In this document: positions 9,179 through 19,223 of the stretch, piece by piece | Layout: every line of letters starts with the position of its first letter | Numbering within the stretch: position 1 is the first letter of the stretch | Assembly: GCA_977017575.1 (NCBI GenBank) | Contig: CDRNVI010000008.1 | Location: forward strand, 62,001 to 126,000 | Source: Paramoeba atlantica | Lineage: Eukaryota; Discosea | Direction: 5' to 3' | Length of the DNA: 64,000 nucleotides | Program-made: the position numbers and the translations under genes | The notes under the pieces: generated by a model | What the model saw: the letters and a program-made list of their open reading frames with translations, nothing else | What the model was told of the DNA's origin: nothing | The model's database searches: none

Positions 9179-9565
9179 AATATTGGGTATGTATTCGTCT
9201 GTACATTTGAACTCACTCACGTGCTAAGGTAGAAAGTATGTGATATACTTTAATATGAATGCAAACGGTTTGAGTACAACTTTTTGTAAAAGACCATTAG
9301 TTTTCCAACAGGTTCGGTGTGGCGTTTTCTACTAGTAGTTTTGTCAATACTGTTTACTTATAGTTTCAAGTTTTAATGTGTGTAAAAATCTAAGACTAAT
9401 ATTTTTGAACGTTGTCTTTTAAACTTCCGTTCCATACTTTTGATGTCGCTATTTCGCAAAAAAACGACACTGTGATACTAAAGTGTTATATAGTTGATGG
9501 ATGTTCTCTTTTCTGATCTTGACACTTTATTTGTTCCTACCACTCAGTTTTAACAACTGCTTTGA
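9179..9565. other. Intergenic spacer
   Basis: AT-rich; no reading frame of note. Confidence 0.5.
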
Positions 9566-11752
9566 ATGAAAACATTCAAGGTGGCTGCGACTCCGACTGA
9601 TGCGATGACCCTTACCAACATTGTCTACGTTCCCCCTGGCGTCATTTCTGGTTTGAAAAGCCCCATGATCGAGGTATCTGGCTATGTGTTTCGTATTGCA
9701 GAAGACGCTCTAGTATCTCCCGGTCACGTAGCGTTTAACGCGCGACAACGAAATACCGCAAAACTCTCCACGGCAGGCGATTCCATTTCCCTCACCCCGT
9801 TTGATTCCTCACGTCTCTCACGCCTTAGTTTGGTGAAACTCGAGCTTGAGCTCTCGACGCGCCCGACCAGTATGACATCTCGTTTTGTGGTCGATGCCAC
9901 GGCATTAACAAACACACTGCATGAGCTACTTACCGGTCACCCCCTTACGGTGGGCCAGTGTCTTGTCACGGCCTTTGAGAATCGAAAGCTTGTGGCCACA
10001 GTTCGCTCATTGGAAGGAGAGAAATCTTTTACTGAATTCGCGGAAAGGCCCACACAGGGACTTGTGAAATCCGACACGGTTTTGCTGCTGACTCGAAATC
10101 AAAATCACCCAATCGCTCTGGAGAATTTCCCACAGGGATTGGAGCCGGAGAATGCCTCGGGACTTTTTCCAGATGGGTTCAGTTTTGATAAAACGGAAAT
10201 CGGGGGGCTTGCGCATGAGTTGGAAGAGATTTTTCGACGCGCATTCGAGTCCCGTCTCTATCCACAGAGTGTCATACGAAAGTTAAAGACTCGCCACGTG
10301 AAGGGGTTGCTGCTACACGGTCCCCCAGGGACTGGAAAAACTTTGATCGCTCGTCGACTGGCCTCCATGCTCGGTTGTACTAATCTTACTATCGTAAATG
10401 GTCCTGAACTGTTTGACAAATACGTCGGACAAACTGAATCGAACATCCGTTCGTTATTTTCTGCCGCGGAAGCGGAGCAAAAACAGCACGGCGAGGACTC
10501 CTCGCTCCATATTATTGTGTTTGACGAATTCGATGCTATGGTTAAAACCCGTGGTTCAACCAGAGATGGCACTGGCGTACATGACAGTGCGGTCAACCAG
10601 CTGCTGTCCAAAATTGATGGCCCCGAAGAACTTAACAACGTTCTTCTTATTGCAATGACAAATCGTAAAGACTTAATTGATGAAGCGATTTTACGTCCCG
10701 GACGATTTGAAGTTCATATTGAGATTGGCATTCCAGACGAGTCCGGACGTCTGGAAATTTTTCAAATTAAGACCAAGAGCATGGCTCGGAATGGGGTATT
10801 GCACTCGGATGTAGATCTTTCCTATCTTGCTAGCATCACAAAGAATTATACAGGGGCTGAAATCGAGGGTATCGTCAATAATGCTGCCTCCTTTGCCACG
10901 CACAGACACGTTGACATGGCTAATCCAACAAAATTCAAAAATCCTGATGACCTTCGTGTGACACAACGTGACTTTGAAAATGCCATTGAAACGTACATAC
11001 CTGCTCTAGGCGTGGCCGTAAATGAGTTGGATAATATCATTCGTCACGGGTTTTTAGACTACGGTGTACGATGGGAACGATTACTGGAGTCCTGCATGTC
11101 ATACGTACGGACATTAGAGCATGCCACTCGCTTACATTCTCTTTCAATACTCCTCGAGGGAGAAAATGGGACTGGAAAATCTTCTCTCGCAGCGTACATC
11201 TCAAAGCTCTCTCATTTTCCTTGTATCAAGTTACTATCACCTATAAACTTTGTGGGATACAGTGAGCTAGCCAAGTGCAACGCTATTCGACAAACTTTTG
11301 AAGATGCGGATCGTTCCCCATTGAGCGTCATTATATTGGACGACCTGGAAAGAATCATTGAATTTGTGCCTGTCGGAATGCGATTCTCTCATGCTGTGCT
11401 ACAAACCCTTCTTGTTCTCCTGAAGCGCTCCCCTTCAAAGGATCACAAGCTCCTAATTATTGGTACCACTTCACACCGTGACTTACTGCATCAACTGGAA
11501 CTTGCTCAAAGTTTTGATGCCACATGCGATGTAGAGCCACTACAAAAAGAAGAAGTGAAAACCTTATGGACTCAGCTCAATGTGCGATTCTTGTCCCAAG
11601 CAGAAAGAGAGCACGCGGAGCAACTCCTGCCCGCAGAAATTCCTCTCAAAAAACTTTTGCTACTTGTCGAACGAGCGCGCTCCTTAGTAAAAGATGGCAC
11701 ATCAGACACTCTTCTATTGAAAGCCGAAAATTTCGCGGCCGCGCTGAGGTGA
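9566..11752 (+). CDS. SEC18: Vesicle-fusing ATPase NSF/Sec18
   Basis: 728 residues with the NSF layout: an N domain (about 1-200), D1 AAA+ domain with Walker A GPPGTGKT (252-259), Walker B IIVFDEFDAM (about 313-322), the TNRKDLIDEAILRPGRFE sensor/arginine-finger block, and D2 with GENGTGKSS (about 532-540) and IILDDLERIIEFVPVGMRFS. D2 Walker B reads DDLER, as in other NSFs whose second ring is mainly structural. NSF disassembles SNARE complexes after membrane fusion, working with SNAP in the cytosol. Length matches yeast and human NSF. Confidence 0.95.
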   Translation: MKTFKVAATPTDAMTLTNIVYVPPGVISGLKSPMIEVSGYVFRIAEDALVSPGHVAFNARQRNTAKLSTAGDSISLTPFDSSRLSRLSLVKLELELSTRPTSMTSRFVVDATALTNTLHELLTGHPLTVGQCLVTAFENRKLVATVRSLEGEKSFTEFAERPTQGLVKSDTVLLLTRNQNHPIALENFPQGLEPENASGLFPDGFSFDKTEIGGLAHELEEIFRRAFESRLYPQSVIRKLKTRHVKGLLLHGPPGTGKTLIARRLASMLGCTNLTIVNGPELFDKYVGQTESNIRSLFSAAEAEQKQHGEDSSLHIIVFDEFDAMVKTRGSTRDGTGVHDSAVNQLLSKIDGPEELNNVLLIAMTNRKDLIDEAILRPGRFEVHIEIGIPDESGRLEIFQIKTKSMARNGVLHSDVDLSYLASITKNYTGAEIEGIVNNAASFATHRHVDMANPTKFKNPDDLRVTQRDFENAIETYIPALGVAVNELDNIIRHGFLDYGVRWERLLESCMSYVRTLEHATRLHSLSILLEGENGTGKSSLAAYISKLSHFPCIKLLSPINFVGYSELAKCNAIRQTFEDADRSPLSVIILDDLERIIEFVPVGMRFSHAVLQTLLVLLKRSPSKDHKLLIIGTTSHRDLLHQLELAQSFDATCDVEPLQKEEVKTLWTQLNVRFLSQAEREHAEQLLPAEIPLKKLLLLVERARSLVKDGTSDTLLLKAENFAAALR

Positions 11753-11982
11753 TTGCTTGCTATAACTTTATTGCAGAATATTATGTACAAAGAGACCAGA
11801 AGCTAATCTACTTGATTAGGTTCCAAGGTGTTCTTTCTTTTTTTGCTTTCTTTGCTTAACTAGTTTGTTTTTATACTTCAAACCCGACGAGATGATACTG
11901 TAAAGCATAATCGAAGTGACAATGGATTAATACAAACCTCTTTAGTAAATGAACTTTTAAATAGCCTCTCACTTCTCACATA
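11753..11982. other. Intergenic spacer
   Basis: AT-rich; a pyrimidine-rich stretch near 11829-11850 and CTCTCACTTCTCACA just before 11983 could serve splice-acceptor roles. Confidence 0.4.
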
Positions 11983-12147
11983 ATGTTTGGAAAGCCTCCT
12001 GAAGTACTTCCTGAACATATTTCAGAACGCAAATTTTGGCACCATTTGCATCGATTTCTTACGTTTGTTGCGGTTACATCAGCTCTTGGATCCTTCGTTA
12101 CTCATGCAAATCGTCAAGCGAGTACGGTGCTTCTCGCCAAAAAATAA
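11983..12147 (+). CDS. Small 54-residue protein with one hydrophobic segment
   Basis: ATG at 11983 opens a 54-codon frame ending TAA at 12147. The product begins MFGKPPEVLPEHISERKFW, then a hydrophobic stretch (about 25-40, FLTFVAVTSALGSFVT) and a short basic tail. It follows a pyrimidine-rich leader, lies on the coding strand, and fills a gap otherwise too long between NSF and the acetyltransferase. Size and single membrane segment resemble small respiratory-chain subunits of kinetoplastids, but no family is recognised. It could be a chance ORF. Confidence 0.45.
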   Translation: MFGKPPEVLPEHISERKFWHHLHRFLTFVAVTSALGSFVTHANRQASTVLLAKK

Positions 12148-12606
12148 TTTTGGGTCTTTTTGTTAATCACTCATAAACATTATGCTCAAAATCGAGTTTT
12201 TATCTTGTGTTTTTCGATTTTAATTTGTGGGGGAGGCATATTTGGCAAAAACTATTCTTGAACGAAAGGATTTCGGTGTTGAGGCGTTTGGTGAATTCAT
12301 ATCAGTTACGAAAATCTTTTTATCTTTTTCATGGCAATATCTTAATCGGTTAGTAATATCTGTATTCCTTTGAATGTCTGTATTCCTCGATGAAATAAAA
12401 ATATCATCTTTAATGCGTAACATATTACGAAACCTACATTATAAGCTTTCTTTATTCTAAATAAATTTCCAAATAAATCTTCAAGGTGCGCTTAAAATGA
12501 AAATATTATTCTGCACAACTCAACTTTCGCGTGTCTTTTTAATGAGGTCTAGGGACAAATACAAACAGGTTACCGCTCAGCAATCAACGTATCATGTTCA
12601 TGCGGT
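12148..12606. other. Intergenic spacer
   Basis: AT-rich. A short direct repeat AGGAATACAGA... / ATTCAAAGGAATACAG occurs as mirrored copies around 12360-12390. No gene seen. Confidence 0.4.
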
Positions 12607-13347
12607 ATGAATTTAACGATTAGTAGATGTGACACGGCTCTTTTAGAGAAAAATAAAAAGGCTCTAAAATGCATGTGGTTAAAAATGTTTCAAGAATTGG
12701 GTGGCGCTCTTTCTAATAATAATCCTACTTCAAAAAGTGCGTTAGCAAAACTCAACAGTACGACCAATAAGGAATCGCCTGCAGAAATTTGGGAAGAATT
12801 TCTACGGATGGTTCGTGACCCGTTCTATCACATTTTTGTTGTTTCATCAGTAAATCCTTTTCGACACAAATCATCTCAGAAGTCAAGCAGTAGGGTCGCC
12901 CACGGCTTGGAAATCGTACGAAACGTCAAAGAAACTCATGATTTTGTTGCTTGCTGCATGACTACAGAGCTAGAAACAGCATATCCCATTATAACGATTT
13001 CGCGACATTCGCAAGATTTCAGACGTGAAAATAAAATTGAAAATGTAGTGGCCTCAGATTCAAAAAAGGGAAATTTGAATGTAAAGGAATGGGCATTCGG
13101 GATGCACGAAATGGATGTATCTCGTCCAGTTAGTACGTCTTTTCTTGTTGGAATTGAGCAAATTTGGGTAGATAAGAATCATCGTAGAAATGGAATCGCA
13201 TCGCAACTTCTGGACTACGTAAGATACCATAGGATATATGGATTTCCTCTTCCCAAGGGCAAGCTTTGCTTTCATCAACCGTCTACAACAGGAAGACTAC
13301 TGGCACAGTCTTATTTCGGATGTTGCGACTTTTTAGTTTATAGCTGA
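12607..13347 (+). CDS. ECO1: Sister-chromatid cohesion acetyltransferase, Eco1/ESCO family
   Basis: 246 residues. The C-terminal third carries the ESCO acetyltransferase signature: VGIEQIWVDKNHRRNGIA (about 181-198; acetyl-CoA loop RRNGIA), LLDYVRYHRIYG (201-212), KLCFHQPSTTGRLLAQSYFG (219-238) and terminal FLVYS. An earlier strand, HDFVACCMTTELETAYPII, matches the ESCO block preceding the acidic helix. Eco1 acetylates the Smc3 head in S phase to lock cohesin on DNA. The C2H2 zinc finger found N-terminal to this domain in yeast and animal proteins is not visible. The loop between the two conserved blocks (about 135-180) is long and low in conservation. Confidence 0.88.
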   Translation: MNLTISRCDTALLEKNKKALKCMWLKMFQELGGALSNNNPTSKSALAKLNSTTNKESPAEIWEEFLRMVRDPFYHIFVVSSVNPFRHKSSQKSSSRVAHGLEIVRNVKETHDFVACCMTTELETAYPIITISRHSQDFRRENKIENVVASDSKKGNLNVKEWAFGMHEMDVSRPVSTSFLVGIEQIWVDKNHRRNGIASQLLDYVRYHRIYGFPLPKGKLCFHQPSTTGRLLAQSYFGCCDFLVYS

Positions 13348-13694
13348 ACGAAGAAACAGTTTAGATAAAGCTTAAATTCGTTTGGATGTTCCTTAGTTGT
13401 CTCTGTTGACAACAGAGAGCACAACAGTTGTGTTGTTACCTAAATATATTTTTTGAATATTCATAAGGTTCATGGACAGTGAAGGCCTACTTTTAGTGTT
13501 AGACAGTGAACTTGGACAGTGTTGGACAGTGACTTTTACACCTGTAGTGTTGGACAGTGACGTCCAACTTTTACACTGCGACCCCCTTTTAATATGGGCA
13601 CCGAATATGCCTCCCTTTAAGTCATCATAATATGATGGACAAATCCAACCCGGCGCCTACGCCACATGTAGGAACCCAACATCAATCAATTAAT
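13348..13694. repeat. Spacer with short GGACAGTG repeats
   Basis: About 13475-13565 repeats TTGGACAGTGA-type units five to six times at irregular spacing. A small palindrome CATCATAATATGATG follows near 13623. This marks the left edge of the gene-poor repeat island. Confidence 0.55.
13687..13694. repeat. Probable left target duplication (imperfect)
   Basis: CAATTAAT; the right flank 15561-15568 is GAATTAAT, matching at seven of eight positions. Confidence 0.5.
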
Positions 13695-15560
13695 ATACCC
13701 CTGCGGGGTCGATGGGTAATTACCCATTAGCGGGTCTGTGCGGGTAAATTACCCGGGTCTGTGACCCAGTTACCCGCACCGACCCGGTCAAAAAATATTA
13801 AAGGCGCAAAGAACACACCCTGGAGTAAGTGGCTTGTAAGTTACAATAGCATCTTTGCTTTTGCGTCTGTGTGTTGTATTTCAAAGTCTCTGCATATTCC
13901 ACCGCATAATTCCTTCCAGCACGGTAATTGCATGTGATACAATTTACGCAGACTAGGTCGTCTAATCAGTGTTGTGTATGTTTCCCACAGGCCTTGTGTT
14001 TCGTGGAGTTGACGAGGCGGAAGATTTGTCGTATTACACAGTTTCTGTGAGATATGCGATTCCGATTGAACCTCTTTGGTTGAACAATTCGAATATTCCT
14101 CCAGCCGTCTTCTCCAGTATGGTCCCACGTGGGACTGCTTCTGAGGCCCCAGATGTACAAGGGCTTCCTGGGTGAACTTCTTCCAGATTCAACACTCCCT
14201 TAACTCTTGTTTTGCTTCCCTTAGGCCGGCCGCGTGAGCGCTTCGGGCCTGGGTTTTCCTCTATAACCAGCTCGGATTAATTCAACTTGTAGGGTATGCT
14301 TCGTCCAACCAAATTTTACATTGCGATCGCAAAAGGGAAGGAGACTACGGGTCGGGTAATCTTTATCAGATTCAAATCCGTGTTGTCGCTTGTTACCTCT
14401 GACCATGGGACAGAAGAGTAATTAAGTGATTATTAAGAGGGGTGGACCGCCAAAATTACGATTACTTGGCGCACCCGGCCGCCCCCGACCGCACCCGCTA
14501 AAGCTAAGCTATTTCAATGGACGAAAACACTTGGCGAATTTTTCGACACCTGGGCGTCCGCTTTGAGTCCATATGGTCTGAACTTTTTTTAAAATTTTGA
14601 CATATTGCTTTCCTCCCAAACTCCTGAAGAACCTTCAGTGCCCTGGCTGCAACATCGTTCTCGACTCAAACAACATACTAATTCTCATTCCAGGATGTGT
14701 GCGATGCACCGGACTAAATGCATCCTCCAAACATAATGCAATGTTACGGTTCCTTTACAATCTATGCATCAAAGCGGTAATTCCGTGTGAGAAAAAGCCG
14801 CGCTCGGTCAGCTCATGGACATGCTTATCCTGTCAAAACGTTGTTGATCAGCACAATCAACAATGACACAACAAGGTCTGCGGCGGGAAACATCTCCATC
14901 GTTCAGGCCCCGATCTGGTAGTTTATTGGAACACGATAAGATAAGATAAGATATCCCGTTTGGCCAACTAGGGCTATGGGATCGTAGCAGGATTTTCCGT
15001 TACAGAGAAACCTCTACGTCGGTCTGAGTCTCTTTTTAAGTGGGGCTGAGCAACCCCTCCGTTTCCTGAAGAGTACGGGCGTCAGAATCTCACCACCGAG
15101 AATTCATCAAGGGACGTAGAGTGAGGACGCACTCATTCACTAGCGATCCCGGAGTGACGACCAGTGCCCTGAACGGGCCTAGTTATTTAGCGCTTTGTTT
15201 TTCTAGCGCCGGCCTTAGCTCGGGAGGCTGGGATCGCTGTTCCATTATCCGATGTGAATCGGACGCCGTGACCTATATCGCGGACATAGCCCTTCATATG
15301 GTAAAAAAGTAAACCGTTCAGCCATTTCATCACACTGGGAGGTCCCGATCGCCAGTGCGTCAACCAGGAAACAACGTTTTTGTTATCCGAAATCAGAGTA
15401 CTACCAATACGATCCAAAACAAAGATGTACTTTATTTCCCCATGAAACGGTCCAAAAAACAGATGTTTATGTATCTTTATAAGACGACGAGTCAGTGCGG
15501 GTCGGTGCGGGTAACTGGGTCGCCGACCCGGGTAATTACCCATTTACCCGGCAGGGGTAT
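13695..15560. mobile_element. 1.87-kb inverted-repeat DNA element, non-autonomous or decayed
   Basis: Ends are inverted repeats: left ATACCCCTGCGGGGT..., right (read inward) ATACCCCTGCCGGGT.... Both run through ATGGGTAATTACCC and GACCCAGTTACCCGCACCGA, with an extra 29-base block in the left arm. Arms are about 75-105 bp. Near-identical 8-bp flanks suggest an 8-bp target duplication, compatible with hAT-type insertion, but no transposase is recognised inside. The interior holds GATAAGATAAGATA at about 14937-14950 and short frames only. Confidence 0.6.
14597..14866 (+). CDS. ORF with paired CxxC motifs inside the inverted-repeat element
   Basis: 89 codons by the longest reading. It shows CPGC, later CVRC, then a KHNAMLRF block, and finally TCLSC, the look of a small zinc-binding domain followed by a basic-aromatic segment. 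A similar cysteine plus KHN/RHN layout occurs in proteins of some mobile elements, but this comparison is from memory and weak. It may be an element-borne fragment. Confidence 0.3.
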   Translation: MTYCFPPKLLKNLQCPGCNIVLDSNNILILIPGCVRCTGLNASSKHNAMLRFLYNLCIKAVIPCEKKPRSVSSWTCLSCQNVVDQHNQQ

Positions 15561-15568
15561 GAATTAAT

Positions 15569-16180
15569 CAACACCGGAAAAGTTTTTCAGAGGGGTGACT
15601 CCTGCCCGGGCGCTCCCAGGCGCTCCCAGTAAACTTCTACGGAGATCCGACTTGGTGAAATAATTTTCGCAAAGAGGTCCGGAATCCTCAATGTCCCTTG
15701 AATGGAACATGCTGGACTAGCATGACAAAGAGTTAGAAAGGGACACCGGCGTTGGGCTGTCGTCGGTGATGAGGCGTGGCGACCCCAGCCTTCCGAAATA
15801 AGGAATTCCAGCTAGCTGCAGGGATTCGTCCATTCCTATTCCTGTTTAACCCTTATTCACGGAATCGTTAACCGCGTTCCGGGGTTGTAAGGCGGCGTGG
15901 TAAGTACATCGCCGGGAATACGTTATTAGCACCACCTTTTCCCGTGTGCTAACCTATATCCTCGGTGGAGGTGGAACTACACTCGTGCAAGCTGTGGTCC
16001 AATCCCACTCCATCTCCGGAGAGGCGGAGCCGTAAAACACTTCGTTTCTCCAGCCAGGACCGTCCCAAATCTTTTGACAAGGTTTACAAATTTTACCCCC
16101 CCCACTCTTAATTTTGTGCACCCCCCTGTATAGGGTTGATCATGCGTTTTTGGAACGGTTCTCCAGTCTATTATGAAATA
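15569..16180. other. GC-richer non-coding stretch, origin unknown
   Basis: No reading frame of note. The duplicated CGGGCGCTCCCAGGCGCTCC near 15608-15628 and an overall compact, rRNA-like or retroelement-tail-like composition were checked by eye without a match. A run of C (TTTTACCCCCCCCACTC) occurs near 16093. Confidence 0.35.
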
Positions 16181-16185
16181 TACAT

Positions 16186-16350
16186 TATCACAGCTCCATA
16201 AACACGCTAGATACCGATCACAAGCCCGGCGTTCTCGTGAAAACGAGAAAGTGTGAGGGAAGAGTGCAAAAAAAACGCAATATTAAACCAATAATTATCA
16301 CCACCTACGTAAACACGCTAGATACCGGTTCCACGCCCGGCGTCGCTTCG
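16186..16350. repeat. Direct repeat pair flanking a microsatellite
   Basis: Two copies of a roughly 50-bp unit, TTATCACxxCxxCxTAAACACGCTAGATACC...GCCCGGCG, at about 16186-16236 and 16297-16350. An inverted, diverged third copy lies at about 17052-17112 on the far side of the polypurine tract. Confidence 0.6.
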
Positions 16351-16442
16351 TTGATACCTAGTATCATTGAAGCGAAGTTTGAGGAATATAGGTGGACCCA
16401 TTGAGCGGAGAACCGCTATACGACGCAAACTTTAAGTTTACG

Positions 16443-17003
16443 CATTGAAAGAATGGAAGGAAAGAAAGAAAGACACGGAAAGCAAGGAAGCAAGGGAGAG
16501 AAAGAATAAAAGAAGGAAGGAAGGAAGGAAGGAACCAAGTAAAGAAAGCATAGAGAAATGAATGACTGAAAGAGCGAAGGAAAGAAAAAATGAAGAAATG
16601 AATGAATGAAAGTAAGAGAGAAAGAAAGAAAGAAAGGAGGGGAGAGATAGATAGCAAAGGATGGAGACAGTGAGAAAGAACGAAAGAGAAAGAAGCGAGC
16701 AAAGGAAAGAATGTGGCGGAAAGCGAGAAAGCAATGGAGAGAATGAATGGATGAATGCAAGAGCGAAGAAAAGAAAAAATAAGAAACGAATGACTGAAAG
16801 AATGATAGAGAGAAAGAGAAATAAAGAAGGAGAAAGAAGGAAAAAGAAAGAGAAAGAAAGAAAGAAGGTGAAAGAAAGAAAGAAGGTGAAAGAAAGAAAG
16901 AAGGAGAAAGAAAGAAGGAGAAAGAAAGAAGGAGAAAGAAGGAAAGAAAGAAAGAAGGAGAAAGAAAGAAAGAAACAGAGAGGGAGAGAGAGGAGAAGCA
17001 AGG

Positions 17004-17036
<33 letters not shown>

Positions 17037-17038
17037 TC
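16443..17038. repeat. Polypurine GAAA/GAGA microsatellite
   Basis: About 600 bp almost free of pyrimidines on the + strand, built of GAAAGAAAG, AAGGAGAAAGAAAG and (GA)n units. Long frames on both strands here are artefacts of the repeat. Mirror-symmetric polypurine tracts can adopt triplex DNA. Confidence 0.9.
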
Positions 17039-17139
17039 AACAGCCCCAAAGGCATGCCTGTCACCCACCGGCCTGGAACCAGTATCTAGGTGCATACGTA
17101 GGTGGTGATAATGTGAGGGTTGGTAGTCCTAATCTGGGC

Positions 17140-17457
17140 TTACCCAGAGAGGGTCCACCAACCCGTCATTATCACGGCGCAGTAGACACGCCATGGCAGG
17201 CCTTTCAATTCAACTGATTCTACCCGGGAGAGAAACTCGTTTGTCCGGTCCTTTAGCTCTGGCTTCGTTTTTCCGAGTAGAATATAGTTATCCACCCATG
17301 CCATGCCTAAATCTCTCACGATGCGATTTGAAACTCTTTGTGCTATCGCCGGCGCCCATGACCATCCCATGGGCATAGACGTAAACTGTACAGTGTCCGT
17401 TTTTCCCCTTGCATTACCCAGAACAGCACCAAAGTAAGGCCGTATCTTTGCGGCCAA
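17140..17457 (-). mobile_element. Reverse-transcriptase fossil, DIRS-order (VIPER/Ngaro-like) resemblance
   Basis: A minus-strand fragment of about 105 codons with an RT-palm-like stretch (MPMGWSWAPAIAQR and a following VD motif), most reminiscent of VIPER-type elements known from trypanosomatids. Only this short piece is visible. It is broken and looks old. The repeat units on either side of the neighbouring polypurine tract may be remnants of its terminal repeats, which is inference. Confidence 0.55.
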
Positions 17458-17755
17458 TGGAAATTGATAAAAAAAGCTTTTTGCTCAACGAGTAACTACG
17501 ACTCAATGTCACTGGTCATTTAGGGTTCCACTAATTTACGCATCATCTAAGATGCAGGGATACCACACTTACAAAAGGTATGGCGGATCTAAAACGTAAT
17601 AATAAAAGCGAGTCAGAGTCCACACGTGGAACTGTGGTCATCCAGACCGACACTGTATCCAACTACCGTCACACGCTCCATGGCAATTCCACGAGAGGCA
17701 GTACCCTTGATGGGAGCGGTCATATTCTGTATCAAACGACATATTCTCTATCAAA
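17458..17755. other. Non-coding stretch
   Basis: Follows the fossil; nothing recognised. It leads into the satellite array. Confidence 0.4.
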
Positions 17756-18165
17756 TCAACGTGACTGATTCAACGCTACATGCGGATCTACACTCCATGC
17801 GAGCGGTTCGACGCCGTATCAAACAGCGGATCTACGCTCCATCAAATCAGCATGAGTGACTCCACGCTGCTAAAACAGCGGATCTACACTACATGCGAGC
17901 GGTTCGACGCTGTATCAAACAGCGGATCTACGCTCCTGTAAATTGGCAAGAGTGGCTCGACGCTGCTAGAACAGCGGCTCCACACTCCATGCGAGCGGTT
18001 CGACGCTGTATCAAACAGCGGATCTACACTCTATGCGAGCGGCTCCACGCTGTATCAAACAGCGGATCTACGCTCCTATAAATCAGCATGAGTGGCTCGA
18101 AGCTGCAGGAGCAGCGGATCTACACTCCATGCGAGCGGTTCGACGCCGTATCAAACAGCGGGGCT
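17756..18165. repeat. 96-bp satellite array
   Basis: The unit starting ATGCGAGCGGTTCGACGC recurs at 17797, 17893, 17989, 18033 and 18129: spacings 96, 96, 44, 96. Inside each unit the motif AAACAGCGGATCTACRCTCC recurs, so the 96-mer is itself built of two related halves of roughly 44-52 bp. This is a higher-order arrangement. Confidence 0.85.
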
Positions 18166-18179
18166 CGCGCGACCAGGAG

Positions 18180-18262
18180 GGGAAGCTAAGTAGGAGGGGA
18201 AGGTGGTAGTTGTGGGGTATGGAGGCCTCTCGCAACTCCGGGGCCTCACCGGGTGCAGGACA
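18180..18262 (-). repeat. Inverted fragment of the 175-bp GC-rich unit
   Basis: Contains GGAGGCCTCTCGCAACTCCGGGGCCTCACC, the reverse complement of the start of the units at 20.86 and 21.15 kb (shown as under-20 pieces: GGCCTCTCGCAACTCC and GGGGCCTCACC). Confidence 0.75.
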
Positions 18263-18287
18263 GAAGTGCGAGGGCTTTAATTTCAAT

Positions 18288-18390
18288 GGTTCCTGACTTA
18301 TGCAATATTTCCTGACCTATGCAATATTCCTTGACTTATGCAATATTCCTTGACTTATGCAATATTCCTTGACTAATGCAATAAGTCAGG
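18288..18390. repeat. 19-bp tandem array A
   Basis: About five copies of CCTTGACTTATGCAATATT with minor changes. The core ACTTATGCAATATT is shared with array B at 21380-21533. Confidence 0.85.
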
Positions 18391-19223
18391 TCGGTCGGGA
18401 AGTGGAATGCAAGTTTCTAGCTCCGGAGCTTCCATTCGAAGTCTTTCTACATGTCTTTCTGTATGTAGTGTGGCCCCGATTCCCTCGACGTTCTAAGGAT
18501 ACCCCGTAAGGACCCGTAGACCACTAACGTCTTGTCCTCGCCACACCCATCGTCGGAAAGTGAATGTTCCGAAGATTTATTTCTATTATAGCAACCATGG
18601 TACCCCCTGGAAAACCGTTCTATTTTTTACGATCAACCCTATAGACTATAGGGTAAGTAAATAAAGTACTATAAAAGTACTTTAATTACTTTATTTTACT
18701 ATAAAACTTTAAACAACTTTATTTCTCTTCAAAAGAAACGGAATACCGCTCCCCAGTAGAACAGTGGACCTTACTGACGGGTGGCGTGGTGAGGAAGATC
18801 AGAAAACTAGGAGACTTCATCAAACGTTTCTGAAAAAGCCTGCTGAAAATTGAAGAAGGTGAAGTGTGTGAAGCAGAAGACGGCGGAGAATGTGGAGTAA
18901 GGACTGGGTGGAGGAGACAGTACCGTAAACATCACAGGAAGAAGATAGACATGATCGAAATTTTCTTTGCTCTTTAGAAAGTTCAAATTGGAAAGATAAT
19001 GAAATTTGGGGTGTCATAGCCTGTTTAAGATATTGTTCGTTCAATATACAGATATATATTCCTATTCACTCATTCCATTCTACAATACGTCCGAGATGAA
19101 TTTGTCAATCGGAAATGTATCAACATAGTACGTGTAAAGGATGAAATGATGTTCGTGAAGTCTGATGCCCCGTATAGAATAAAAATGTTAAAATTAAAAA
19201 CGTATTTGTATGAATGAATCTAG
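18391..19223. other. Non-coding stretch with small palindromes
   Basis: No supported gene. Near 18634-18652 lies ACCCTATAGACTATAGGGT and near 18664-18684 AAGTACTATAAAAGTACTT, both hairpin-forming. The first echoes ATAGGGTTGATC near 16128 in inverse orientation. Confidence 0.45.

Noticed and set aside
15569-16080. GC-richer stretch considered as rRNA or tRNA
   Set aside because: No conserved rRNA block and no cloverleaf or T-loop sequence could be found by eye.
16364-17095. Long Ser/Phe/Leu or Glu/Lys/Arg-rich frames on both strands
   Set aside because: They translate a purine microsatellite; stops are absent only because the repeat lacks them.
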